This document shows, piece by piece, positions 51,003-60,947 of a stretch of 64,000 nucleotides of DNA. This DNA is from Soehngenia sp. (GTDB lineage Bacteria > Bacillota > Clostridia > Tissierellales > Tissierellaceae), in NCBI GenBank assembly GCA_024637045.1, contig JAGXFX010000001.1, forward strand, positions 1-64,000, given 5' to 3'. The position numbers were made by a program, and so were the translations under genes. The notes under the pieces were generated by a model. The model was not told the origin of the DNA. It searched no databases and worked only from the letters and a program-made list of their open reading frames with translations. Numbering within the stretch: the stretch's first letter is position 1; each line of letters begins with the position of its first letter.

Positions 51003-52487
51003 ATGAAGAAAAGAAAGAGCGGAATATTGCTATCTGTATCATCACTTCCAGGAGAATATGGAATAGGTGATTTTGGTAAAGAGGCATACAGATTTGTCAA
51101 TTTTCTACATGAAGCAAGACAGAAATACTGGCAGATTCTACCGCTAGGTATTACAAGCTATGGGGATTCTCCCTATCAAAGCCTGTCTTCATTTGCCGGC
51201 AATCCGTATTTTATAAATTTGGATGAATTAATTCAAAGAGGATATATATCCAGGGAAGAGGTATTAGCCGAAAAATTGTATGCAGACCAAGATAAAGTAG
51301 AATATGGCAAACTCTATGACGCAAAATACAAACTTCTCAGGAATGCATACAAAAACGGAAAGGATGAACTTTGGACTGATCTTAAACTGTTTTATATCGA
51401 AAACAAAGATTGGTTAAGGGAATTCGCATTATTTATGACAATCAAAGAGCTGCATAACAGCAAGGCATGGCAGTTGTGGGACGAGGAGTATAGAGACTTC
51501 CACAGCCGAGAAACCAGTGATGTTGAAAGTGCAGAAGAAGAACGATTCTTTTTCTGGGTTTTTACTCAGTATTTTTTTGTTGGACAGTGGACAAGACTAA
51601 AGGATTACGCCAACTCAAAAGGGATTAAAATAATTGGGGACCTGCCAATTTATGTTTCAGCAGACAGTGCTGATTTATGGGCAAATCCATCACTTTTTAA
51701 ATTGGATAATAATTATGAGCCAGTAACCGTTGCAGGAGTACCGCCTGATTTCTTTACAGCCACGGGACAATTGTGGGGGAATCCAGTCTATGACTGGTAT
51801 GCTGTGGAAAAAGATGGTTATAGTTTTTGGATAAGGAGAATATACTACAGCTTCAAACTTTTCGACACATTGAGAATAGATCATTTCAGAGGTTTCGAAT
51901 CATTCTGGGAAGTGCCAGCGGGATCTGTGAATGCAGTGAATGGAAGATGGGTCAAAGGTCCGGGCATGAACCTTTTTAATAGGATTAGAGAGGAGCTTGG
52001 AGAGCTGGATATAATCGCTGAGGATCTTGGTTTTGAGTCAGAAAAGGTAGAAGAGCTAATGAATGATACTGGATTTCCAGGAATGAAGATTCTACAGTTT
52101 GCATTCGATCCAGTTGGAGACAATGATTACCTTCCTCACAATCATGAGAGAAATTCAGTTGTATATACTGGAACCCACGACAATAAAACCGTCAGGGATT
52201 GGATTGACACCGCTCCTGAAAAGGAGAAGGAATTTGCAATTGAATATCTTAAGTTGGAGGATGAAACAGAGGGATACAACTGGGGACTTATCCGTGGAGC
52301 ATGGTGTTCAGGAGCGTATCTTTCAGTGGCGCAGATGCAGGATTTTCTGGACTTGGGTGAGGAATCGAGAATGAACGTACCTGCAACATTGGGTAATAAT
52401 TGGACCTGGAGAGTTAAAGGATCAGATATTAATAGCACTCTGGCAAAGAGAATAGCCAAACTTACCAGGACTTACAGGAGGGGTTAA
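51003..52487 (+). CDS. malQ: 4-alpha-glucanotransferase
   Basis: LSVSSLPGEYGIGDFGKEAYRFVNFL, LRIDHFRGFESFWEVPAG, IAEDLGF. Confidence 0.95.
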   Translation: MKKRKSGILLSVSSLPGEYGIGDFGKEAYRFVNFLHEARQKYWQILPLGITSYGDSPYQSLSSFAGNPYFINLDELIQRGYISREEVLAEKLYADQDKVEYGKLYDAKYKLLRNAYKNGKDELWTDLKLFYIENKDWLREFALFMTIKELHNSKAWQLWDEEYRDFHSRETSDVESAEEERFFFWVFTQYFFVGQWTRLKDYANSKGIKIIGDLPIYVSADSADLWANPSLFKLDNNYEPVTVAGVPPDFFTATGQLWGNPVYDWYAVEKDGYSFWIRRIYYSFKLFDTLRIDHFRGFESFWEVPAGSVNAVNGRWVKGPGMNLFNRIREELGELDIIAEDLGFESEKVEELMNDTGFPGMKILQFAFDPVGDNDYLPHNHERNSVVYTGTHDNKTVRDWIDTAPEKEKEFAIEYLKLEDETEGYNWGLIRGAWCSGAYLSVAQMQDFLDLGEESRMNVPATLGNNWTWRVKGSDINSTLAKRIAKLTRTYRRG

Positions 52488-52488
52488 T

Positions 52489-54852
52489 TTGTTAAATCAC
52501 GAGAACTTAAAAAAAAGAATAGAAGTTTATGCCATGACAACCTTTGGTGGGGAGTTTAAACAACTTCTGGATTCAGAGAAATATGTAGTTTTATCTAAAG
52601 CAATGATGGAGACCATACTTCCATACTGGAATGACTCCAGAAAGAAAACAGAGGGGATGAAGAAAGCATATTATTTATCATCCGAGTATCTGCTGGGAAG
52701 ATTTTTGACTAACAACCTTATTGCAATGGATACAAAGGATGAGGTCAAGGAATTACTGAAAGAAATGGGTGTAGACTACAATGAAATCGAGGAGTCTGAG
52801 GAGGATCCAGCACTTGGCAATGGTGGTCTTGGGAGACTTGCAGCATGCTTTTTGGATTCTGCAGCAACACTAGGATATCCAATGGATGGATACGGAATTA
52901 GATACGACTTCGGTCTTTTTAAACAAAAAATTGTTGACGGAGAGCAGGTAGAGGTTGCAGACAATTGGACTAAATACGGTGATCCCTGGGGGATAAGAAA
53001 GGTAAGTGAAATTGTCCGAGTAACCTTTAAAGGTAGCGAAATCTATGCAGTACCATATGATTATGCTGTGATAGGCTATGATAAAAAACTTATAAATACA
53101 TTAAGACTTTGGAAGGCAGAGTCATTGGAAGAATTTGATTTCAGAGCATTCAATGACCAAAAGTATGATCAGGCCGTAAAAGCAAAGAACGATGCCGAAA
53201 ACATCGCAAAGGTTCTTTATCCCAATGATTCATACGAAGAAGGCAAAAAACTGAGATTAAAACAGCAGTACTTCTTTGTTTCTGCATCTCTTCAGGATAT
53301 GCTTAGAAAGTTTAAGGAAAAGAACATTGGTCTTGAGAAATTTCCTAAGTACCATTCAATACAGCTAAATGATACTCATCCTGCTGTTGCCATACCAGAG
53401 TTAATGAGGCTGTTGACAAGAAAAGAAGGCTTGGGTTGGGACGAAGCATGGGCAATCACAACTGCCACATTCGCATACACAAACCATACACTTCTTGCTG
53501 AAGCATTGGAACAATGGCCTGAAAGATACTATCAGGAATTAATTCCACAGGTATATGATGTTATTACAAAAATTAACTTAATGCTTATCGAAGATCTTAG
53601 GAACCAGGGAATACAAGATCATGACCTTAATCGTTATGAAATAATTCATAATGGGAACATAAGAATGGCCTGGATGTCAATATATGGTTCAAAATCGGTA
53701 AATGGAGTTGCAAGACTTCATACGGATCTTCTAATAAACAAGGAGCTAAACGATTGGTATAAATTATATCCTGAAAAATTCAACAATAAAACAAATGGAA
53801 TAACACAAAGAAGATGGTTATTGCAATCCAATCCTGAACTCTCAGAACTTGTCACTGAACTTCTTGGTTCAGATGAATGGATTACAGACCTGAAGAAACT
53901 AAAAGACTTGGGAAAATATATTCATGACGATAAAGTGATGGAGAGATTCCTGGACATAAAAAGAGCAAAGAAACAGCAACTTGCAGAGTATATAAAGCAA
54001 GAGGAAGGTGAAGATATTGATCCGGATTCATTGTTTGACATTCAGATAAAAAGACTACATGAATACAAAAGACAGCTTCTTAATGCATTCCATATTCTTT
54101 ATCTTTACTATCAGATTAAGGAGAATCCTGAAAAGAATACAGTACCGAGAACATTCATATTTGGAGCAAAAGCAGCTCCTGGGTATGTAAGAGCAAAAGC
54201 CATTATCAAATTTATTAATGACATTGCGGGGTTAGTGAATAATGACCCGGTAATGAAAGGAAGGCTAAAGGTAGTATTCGTTCAGAACTATAGAGTATCA
54301 TACGCTGAAAAACTTTTTCCTGCAGCAGATTTGTCAGAGCAGATTTCAACTGCGGGAAAGGAAGCTTCCGGTACCGGAAATATGAAATTTATGCTTAATG
54401 GAGCTCCCACAATTGGCACCTATGATGGAGCAAATATTGAGATAGTTGAGGAAGCAGGAGAAGAGAACAACTACATCTTTGGAATCAGGGTAGAGGATAT
54501 CGAAGAAATCAAGGATACCTACAATCCAGAAGGAATATATCAGAATGATCCCAAATTAAGAAGGGTAATGGATACATTGATAGATGGGACTTTTGAAGAT
54601 GAAAAGGGAGTATACAGAGAGTTGCACAATTCATTGCTTTACGGTGCAAATTGGCATAGGGCAGACAATTATTTCATCCTCAAAGACTTTGATGAATATA
54701 GAAAAACACATGAGAAGGTCGATGTTGATTACAGGGATAGACTAGGCTGGGCACGAAAATGTTGGTTAAATATGTCAAATTCGGGTAAATTTAGTTCAGA
54801 TAGAACTATTGAGCAATACGCCCAGGATATATGGGAAATAGATAAAATTTAG
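52489..54852 (+). CDS. glgP: Glycogen/maltodextrin phosphorylase
   Basis: LGNGGLGRLAACFLDS, TNGITQRRWL, EASGTGNMKFMLNGAPTIGTYDGANIEI. Confidence 0.97.
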   Translation: MLNHENLKKRIEVYAMTTFGGEFKQLLDSEKYVVLSKAMMETILPYWNDSRKKTEGMKKAYYLSSEYLLGRFLTNNLIAMDTKDEVKELLKEMGVDYNEIEESEEDPALGNGGLGRLAACFLDSAATLGYPMDGYGIRYDFGLFKQKIVDGEQVEVADNWTKYGDPWGIRKVSEIVRVTFKGSEIYAVPYDYAVIGYDKKLINTLRLWKAESLEEFDFRAFNDQKYDQAVKAKNDAENIAKVLYPNDSYEEGKKLRLKQQYFFVSASLQDMLRKFKEKNIGLEKFPKYHSIQLNDTHPAVAIPELMRLLTRKEGLGWDEAWAITTATFAYTNHTLLAEALEQWPERYYQELIPQVYDVITKINLMLIEDLRNQGIQDHDLNRYEIIHNGNIRMAWMSIYGSKSVNGVARLHTDLLINKELNDWYKLYPEKFNNKTNGITQRRWLLQSNPELSELVTELLGSDEWITDLKKLKDLGKYIHDDKVMERFLDIKRAKKQQLAEYIKQEEGEDIDPDSLFDIQIKRLHEYKRQLLNAFHILYLYYQIKENPEKNTVPRTFIFGAKAAPGYVRAKAIIKFINDIAGLVNNDPVMKGRLKVVFVQNYRVSYAEKLFPAADLSEQISTAGKEASGTGNMKFMLNGAPTIGTYDGANIEIVEEAGEENNYIFGIRVEDIEEIKDTYNPEGIYQNDPKLRRVMDTLIDGTFEDEKGVYRELHNSLLYGANWHRADNYFILKDFDEYRKTHEKVDVDYRDRLGWARKCWLNMSNSGKFSSDRTIEQYAQDIWEIDKI

Positions 54853-54938
54853 GTTAAGGGGCTTAGCCCCTGACCTGTATTTACAGGATTTAATTCCTTC
54901 CTCAGGGATGGATTAAATTATATATTTTTACATTCTAT

Positions 54939-54950
54939 GCAAGCGTATGC
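54939..54950. promoter_or_regulatory. Candidate LacI/MalR operator upstream of malE
   Basis: GCAAGCGTATGC dyad 25 nt before the malE ATG. Confidence 0.5.
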
Positions 54951-54974
54951 ACAACATGATTAGGGGGAGAAAAA

Positions 54975-56309
54975 ATGAAGAAAAATCTATTTTTGGTTTT
55001 GTTTCTTGTATTGGCACTTACAGTGACAGCATGTTCGCCTGCAACAAACGAGGAACCAGAACCATCTGAAGAACCATCAGGTGAGGCACCTGCTGAGGGC
55101 ATAACAGCCAGCATATCAGTACAGGTTGAAGCTGATTGGAGAGGCTATTACGAGCAGGCAATTGAAAGAGTAATGGAAAAGCACCCGGATGCTACAATTG
55201 AGCTTATAGAAACAGGTTCATTTGATCATCTAGACGTACTTGATGCTACAGACGTAACAAATGAGGACGTAGCTGATGTATTCGCAATACCAGCAGACAG
55301 AATTTACGGATTATCCAATAACGAAGCACTATCACCAATGGATGCAATGGCGATGGCAGAAAATGTTGGTGGATTTACTAATTATGATGGAGGTCTTGGA
55401 GGGAACTTCGCCATTGATGGGGATTACCTTGCCTTTCCAATGAACATTGAGACCTTGGTGAACTTCGTTAACACAGCTAATGCAGAAGTAAAGGGAATCG
55501 ATCTTGAAGGCGAAATCGAGTTTACTGAGCTTGGACATGTTGATATGCTTATACCAGCATTTGATGCATGGTTTGGCGTTGCATTTGCTAATGCAGGTGG
55601 AATCGAACTCCTTGGACATGATGAATCAGGAGAGTTGTACTCAGATATGACTAAAGAATTTTCAGAATTAGACGAGCAGCAACAAGCTGTATTTACAGCG
55701 CTTTATGATTATTGGAAGGCTCACTATGAAGCAGGAACTCCTCTTTGGGATGAGAATGCAGCATGGGGATTCATGGACACTGAGTTTTCAACAGGTGGAC
55801 AAAATGTAATTAGATTGGAAGGACCATGGTCAACAGGAAGTCTTTCAGCACTGGCAGGAGATGGTGAAGACCTTGATATCATACCTATAAATCAGGTTGT
55901 TGTTGAGGGATACCCACTTGCTCACTGGAAAAGTGGCTGGGGACTTGCAATAAACTCGAGAAATGAGATGGATGCGGACAAGATGGCTCTTTCTCAAGCA
56001 GTGATTGAAGAGATTATGAACACAGAATTTGCTATCGATTTCTTTAAGGCGACAGGTAAGATAATGGAAAACGTGTCAGCTGATGAATACTTGAATTCAG
56101 ACCTTTCTGAAACAGACAAAAAAGCAATTTCAGCGGTTCTTGAATCTTATGATGCAGCTCCAGCAAGACCATTGTTTACAGAGTGGGGATCTGTTTGGGA
56201 TACATGGAAGAACGGACTTCTTTCATGGTCTTCTGTGAATCCAGGGTCAGTCGAAGAAGCATATGATGCAATGAAAGCTTCCTTCGAGGCCATGATGATG
56301 AATTACTAA
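54975..56309 (+). CDS. malE: Sugar (maltodextrin-like) ABC transporter substrate-binding lipoprotein
   Basis: Lipobox LALTVTACSPA; SBP family 1 fold pattern; followed by permeases. Confidence 0.88.
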   Translation: MKKNLFLVLFLVLALTVTACSPATNEEPEPSEEPSGEAPAEGITASISVQVEADWRGYYEQAIERVMEKHPDATIELIETGSFDHLDVLDATDVTNEDVADVFAIPADRIYGLSNNEALSPMDAMAMAENVGGFTNYDGGLGGNFAIDGDYLAFPMNIETLVNFVNTANAEVKGIDLEGEIEFTELGHVDMLIPAFDAWFGVAFANAGGIELLGHDESGELYSDMTKEFSELDEQQQAVFTALYDYWKAHYEAGTPLWDENAAWGFMDTEFSTGGQNVIRLEGPWSTGSLSALAGDGEDLDIIPINQVVVEGYPLAHWKSGWGLAINSRNEMDADKMALSQAVIEEIMNTEFAIDFFKATGKIMENVSADEYLNSDLSETDKKAISAVLESYDAAPARPLFTEWGSVWDTWKNGLLSWSSVNPGSVEEAYDAMKASFEAMMMNY

Positions 56310-56312
56310 ATA

Positions 56313-56348
56313 TTTTTGGGAACAGAGTCTAGGCTCTGTTCCCAAAAA
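56313..56348 (+). other. Intercistronic stem-loop after malE
   Basis: TTTTTGGGAACAGAG / CTCTGTTCCCAAAAA perfect 15-bp stem; runs into A-tract rather than T-tract. Confidence 0.75.
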
Positions 56349-56375
56349 AAATATCCACTACACGAGGAGAGAATA

Positions 56376-56831
56376 ATGAGTGAAAAAAGCCATCTGCCTC
56401 TAAATAAATTTTACATATTATTGTTTATAACCAGCACTCTCGTATTGATCGCTTCGATTGAGGCTCTTATTCTGGTGAAAGGTGGGGAATTGTTTTTACA
56501 ATGGGCACAAGAGAATTTTCCCGGCACAACTCCAGATAACTTTCTTTTCACTCAGTACGTATCATCAAATCTTTCGATATATTTTCTTAAGGTTTTGATT
56601 CCTGCTACAATCGCAATTGTAGCATTTATTACGGCTACAAAAGCAAGATTAACTCCCATTGTAGTGTATATATGGATTATTCTTTCCTTTGGTGGTCTTG
56701 CATTTACTACTGCGGATATGAATTTTCAGTCGATATTTTTTTATATTAATGGACTTTTTTATACTGGACTTATACTTTATATTTATTTTATAGTCGGATT
56801 ATCCAGAGACAATACCGGAGGTGAGGATTAG
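56376..56831 (+). CDS. Small multi-TM membrane protein in the maltodextrin operon
   Basis: MSEKSHLPLNKFYILLFITSTLVLIASIEALILVKGG; ACGAGGAGAG SD. Confidence 0.7.
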   Translation: MSEKSHLPLNKFYILLFITSTLVLIASIEALILVKGGELFLQWAQENFPGTTPDNFLFTQYVSSNLSIYFLKVLIPATIAIVAFITATKARLTPIVVYIWIILSFGGLAFTTADMNFQSIFFYINGLFYTGLILYIYFIVGLSRDNTGGED

Positions 56832-58928
56832 ATGGCAACCTACAGTTTATATCTGAAGGACAAGATTGGGAATAAGTATGAACGGAAAAACAACTATGTG
56901 TTGGAACTTGTCAAACTGGATAAAAAAATAAGTGAAGAAACCGACATGAAGAAGAAATCCTTGCTCCATTCGGAGAAAAAGAATCTGATTGCAAACAGGA
57001 ACAAACATCCACACAATATCAAGCTTAAGGAATTTCATAACCAGGAAAAAACTTTTCTTAAGTCTTTGAAAAACAGTGAAGCTGAATTTGAAAAATCTCT
57101 TTCTGACTCGTTGAATTCGAAGGTAAAGCAACTCAAGACCAGAATGTACCATCATCAGCAGAGGATGACTTTTTACAGGGAGTATGTGGAATTAACATAC
57201 GAAGCAGATTTCAAGTTCAAGGAAAGCAAAATCAATGTGGAACAGATACCCGAGATTATAAGATTTATCGAATGCATCGAAAGTGAATTGATTGAAGCGA
57301 AGGAGCAAAAAATCAAACTTGACCCCAAAAAAGATGCTAAATTAAAGAGTGAACTTAAATTATTTAAAGAGGAAGCAAAAAAGAAAAGGAACGAAGAAAT
57401 TCACAAAGTAAAAGACCGAAAAAAAGAAGGAGTAATATCAAGCAAGGCAGAGAAAAATTCAATAAGGGAGCTAAAAAGAGAGTACAAGAATCAGGTCAAA
57501 TTGGAATCATATAAAATTCCATCCAAAGAAAACAAGGATTTCATTCGAAGCAAGAAAAGAGAGCTCTCAAATGTTATTAAAAGAGAAGAAAAGATTTTAA
57601 AGGCTGATATAGCTGATGCCAGAAGGAAAATTCCCATAGAAATAGCAAAGAAGAAGCCTAAAGTCGCATATCTGACACCTCTTTTACCAGGATTAGGTCA
57701 GATGCTTAATGGCCAAAGAAGAAAAGCTATGTTTTTCTTTCTTGCCAGCTTTTTTGTATACTTCATTGCAATCCCATATGCCCTTGGTTATGGAAATTAT
57801 CAAGGAGAGGGAATAGCTGGCTTGATTACACTTGCAGAAGGTGGAGCCAGAGTGCACAAGTCCCTTATATTTATGATTGAAGGGGTAGTGGCAATTTTTC
57901 TGTTGTTAATTGGGATTGGATTATTATATGCATCCTTTAGGGACGTTCTTTTAACTGAAAAAAACATGATATCTGGTATTCGTCCGCCTAATTGGTTCGA
58001 GACCAAAAGAATGTTGTTCCAGGAAGGGTTCCCCTATATATCTTCCTTGCCAGCAATGCTTGTAATTGTTTTTATAGTTCTGGTGCCTGTAATAACAACA
58101 TCACTGCTTTCATTTACAAATATGAATCCACAAAATCAATCCAAATTCGCATGGGTAGGCATAGAAAACTACAAATTGATTGCTTTAGGAGAAGGACTTG
58201 CAGGGAGTGTATTCTGGCTAATATTTGTTTGGACCATAATATGGACATTGGTTGCAACAACACTTGCAATCCTTTTAGGTTTTTTCCTTGCCTTGCTTGT
58301 CAATAAGGATAGAATAAAAGGAAAGAAGTTCTTCAGAACAATATTTATATTACCTTGGGCAGTTCCTGCTTTTATCACAATAATGTTCTTCAGCATAATG
58401 GTAGCTCCAGGTGGAGTAATAACTGAACTGTTGAATTCAGTTTTCAACGGCAGAATTGAAATAAAGAACGATATTATCATGACAAGAGCAGCCTTGATAT
58501 TGATACAGGGGTGGCTTGGTAGTGCATATGTATTTCTGCTTACTACAGGTGTACTTCAAGCAATTCCAGGAGACCTGTATGAAGCTGCAGACATTGATGG
58601 CGCATCATCATTTGAGAAAATGAGAAGAATAACAGTACCGCTTGTACTGTTCCAGATAGCTCCGCTGCTTGTAACGCAGTACACATTCAATTTCAATAAT
58701 TTTTCAGTCATATTCCTGTTTAACAGCGGAGGCCCGTTTGATCCGCAAAGGTACGGTAATTTAGCTGGTTCATCAGACCTTTTGATATCATATATATATA
58801 AGCTGGCTTTCGTTCATCAATATCAGGCTATTGCTGCAGCCATAACAGTTTTTATTTCGCTTGGTGTCATGTTCTTTGCATTCCTGGGATTCAGAAGATC
58901 CAAAGGATTTAGGGAGGGGAGATTATAA
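56832..58928 (+). CDS. malF: MalF-like ABC permease with long charged N-terminal extension
   Basis: ~270-aa K/E-rich segment, then LTPLLPGLGQMLNGQRRKAMFFFLASFFVYF, then binding-protein-dependent permease core EAADIDGASSFEKMRRITVPL. Confidence 0.85.
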   Translation: MATYSLYLKDKIGNKYERKNNYVLELVKLDKKISEETDMKKKSLLHSEKKNLIANRNKHPHNIKLKEFHNQEKTFLKSLKNSEAEFEKSLSDSLNSKVKQLKTRMYHHQQRMTFYREYVELTYEADFKFKESKINVEQIPEIIRFIECIESELIEAKEQKIKLDPKKDAKLKSELKLFKEEAKKKRNEEIHKVKDRKKEGVISSKAEKNSIRELKREYKNQVKLESYKIPSKENKDFIRSKKRELSNVIKREEKILKADIADARRKIPIEIAKKKPKVAYLTPLLPGLGQMLNGQRRKAMFFFLASFFVYFIAIPYALGYGNYQGEGIAGLITLAEGGARVHKSLIFMIEGVVAIFLLLIGIGLLYASFRDVLLTEKNMISGIRPPNWFETKRMLFQEGFPYISSLPAMLVIVFIVLVPVITTSLLSFTNMNPQNQSKFAWVGIENYKLIALGEGLAGSVFWLIFVWTIIWTLVATTLAILLGFFLALLVNKDRIKGKKFFRTIFILPWAVPAFITIMFFSIMVAPGGVITELLNSVFNGRIEIKNDIIMTRAALILIQGWLGSAYVFLLTTGVLQAIPGDLYEAADIDGASSFEKMRRITVPLVLFQIAPLLVTQYTFNFNNFSVIFLFNSGGPFDPQRYGNLAGSSDLLISYIYKLAFVHQYQAIAAAITVFISLGVMFFAFLGFRRSKGFREGRL

Positions 58929-59833
58929 TGGTATTCTTCGGAGGAAAAAAGAAAAAGAGAAAAGGGCTATATCTCTCTGACAAACCACCATTGACAATTC
59001 CGGGAATAATTGGGTTGATAATGTCCTACACAGTTCTGTTTGCCTGGGTCATTGCAATAGTATGGCCGTTGTTTCAGATGGTAGTAGCTGCATTTAACGG
59101 AAGACAGCAGCAGAATATTATGGGAAATGCAAACTTTGAGTTTTCATTGAGACATTTTGAATTTCTATACAATGAAACGTATTATATGTTGTGGGTTAGG
59201 AATACACTATTTATTGCAATCAGCACGGCTCTTCTGACTCTGATAATGGTATCCTTCACAGGATACGCCTACTCAAGGTATAGATTCAAGGGAAGAAAGG
59301 CATCCCTGATGGCAATAATGCTGATTCAGACAATACCAACATTTGCTGGGATAACTGCATTTTTTACAATGCACTCAATCGTATCATCAATAATCCCGGC
59401 TTTTAGCAGACAGATGATGCTTATACTGATATATGCAGGTCCAGCCATTGCTTCAAACACCTTTATACTGAAGGGCTATATTGATTCTGTTTCTACAGAA
59501 CTGGATGACGCCGCAAAAATTGATGGGTGTTCCAATTTTGACATATACAGGTTGATTATTATGCCCATAGCAAGGCCAATGCTTACAATCATAGCTCTCT
59601 GGTCCTTTATCGGTCCGTTTATGGATTACCTGCTTGCAAAAGTCCTGCTGACAAGTCCAAGTACCTACACTTTGGCTGTGGGATTATTTACTTTGATAAG
59701 TGATTTTAGAACCATGAATCAACCTGCATTTGCAGCCGGCGGCTTACTGACCGCCATACCGATAGTCATATTGTTTATTGTATTGCAAAAACAGCTGGTA
59801 TCAGGATTGACTAGCGGTTCTGTCAAAGGATAG
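58928..59833 (+). CDS. malG: MalG-like ABC permease
   Basis: ELDDAAKIDGCSNFDIYRLIIMPIARPML EAA-loop motif. Confidence 0.92.
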   Translation: MVFFGGKKKKRKGLYLSDKPPLTIPGIIGLIMSYTVLFAWVIAIVWPLFQMVVAAFNGRQQQNIMGNANFEFSLRHFEFLYNETYYMLWVRNTLFIAISTALLTLIMVSFTGYAYSRYRFKGRKASLMAIMLIQTIPTFAGITAFFTMHSIVSSIIPAFSRQMMLILIYAGPAIASNTFILKGYIDSVSTELDDAAKIDGCSNFDIYRLIIMPIARPMLTIIALWSFIGPFMDYLLAKVLLTSPSTYTLAVGLFTLISDFRTMNQPAFAAGGLLTAIPIVILFIVLQKQLVSGLTSGSVKG

Positions 59834-59845
59834 GAGGAGACTTGC

Positions 59846-60934
59846 ATGAAGGTAATAATGAAAAATCTAGGCAAGAAATACGAAGGAAGAGAAAACTTTA
59901 CCTTAAGAAATATAAATCTCGAAATCGATGACCAGGATTTTTGTGTAATTCTTGGACCATCAGGTTGTGGAAAGACGACATTGCTAAGAATGATTGCAGG
60001 ACTGAATTCAATAACAGAGGGAGATCTTTACTTCGATGAAAGAAGAGTAAATACAATTCCTCCAAAGGACAGAGATATTGCAATGGTTTTTCAGTCATAT
60101 GCGTTGTATCCTCATATGACAGTATATGATAATATGGCATTTTCTCTTGTTATGAGAAAAGAGAGAAAGAAATTAATTGACGAGAGGGTAAAAGAAGCTG
60201 CAAATCTTTTACAGATTGAAGATTACCTTCATGCCAAGCCAGCTGACATATCCGGTGGGCAGAGACAAAGGGTTGCACTAGGCAGGGCAATCGTAAGAAA
60301 TCCAAAGGTGTTCCTAATGGACGAACCACTATCAAACCTGGATGCAAAATTGAGAGAGCATATGAGGGTGGAGCTGGTTAGATTGCACAAGAATTTAGGC
60401 ACCACTTCCATTTATGTAACTCATGACCAGACAGAAGCAATGACAATGGCCACAAAGATAATACTTCTTGATGATGGTAAGATTCAGCAGGTGGGAATAC
60501 CGGAAGAGTTTTATAACAAGCCTGCCAATATATTTGTTGCAAATTTCATTGGTTCCCCTTCCATAAATATTATTAAAGGAAAATTCAGAGAAGGAAAATT
60601 TATATCAGAAACTGATACCATTACATTGACTCCGTCACAAGAGGATGCACAGCTTTTGAAAGCTTATGAAGACAAAGAAATATCAATAGGAATCAGGCCG
60701 GAAAGATTTGAAAGTGGCGGCGAATTCGGAGACACATTTGAAGCAACCATAGATGTAATAGAAATGCTTGGTAAGGAAAAAACACTATTTGCAACATTGA
60801 AGGATGGATCAGACCTTCTTATTTCAACACCAGGACATTTTGAATACAAGGAGGGAGAAACCCATACTTTCGGATTCGATATAAATGCAATACACTATTT
60901 TGACAGTGAAACAGGAGAGAGAATAAACAAGTGA
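59846..60934 (+). CDS. ABC transporter ATP-binding protein (MalK/UgpC family)
   Basis: GPSGCGKTTLLRMIAG, SGGQRQRVALGRAIVRNPKVFLMDEPLSNLDAKLR; C-terminal TOBE domain. Confidence 0.95.
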   Translation: MKVIMKNLGKKYEGRENFTLRNINLEIDDQDFCVILGPSGCGKTTLLRMIAGLNSITEGDLYFDERRVNTIPPKDRDIAMVFQSYALYPHMTVYDNMAFSLVMRKERKKLIDERVKEAANLLQIEDYLHAKPADISGGQRQRVALGRAIVRNPKVFLMDEPLSNLDAKLREHMRVELVRLHKNLGTTSIYVTHDQTEAMTMATKIILLDDGKIQQVGIPEEFYNKPANIFVANFIGSPSINIIKGKFREGKFISETDTITLTPSQEDAQLLKAYEDKEISIGIRPERFESGGEFGDTFEATIDVIEMLGKEKTLFATLKDGSDLLISTPGHFEYKEGETHTFGFDINAIHYFDSETGERINK

Positions 60935-60947
60935 TTGGAGTGTCGTC

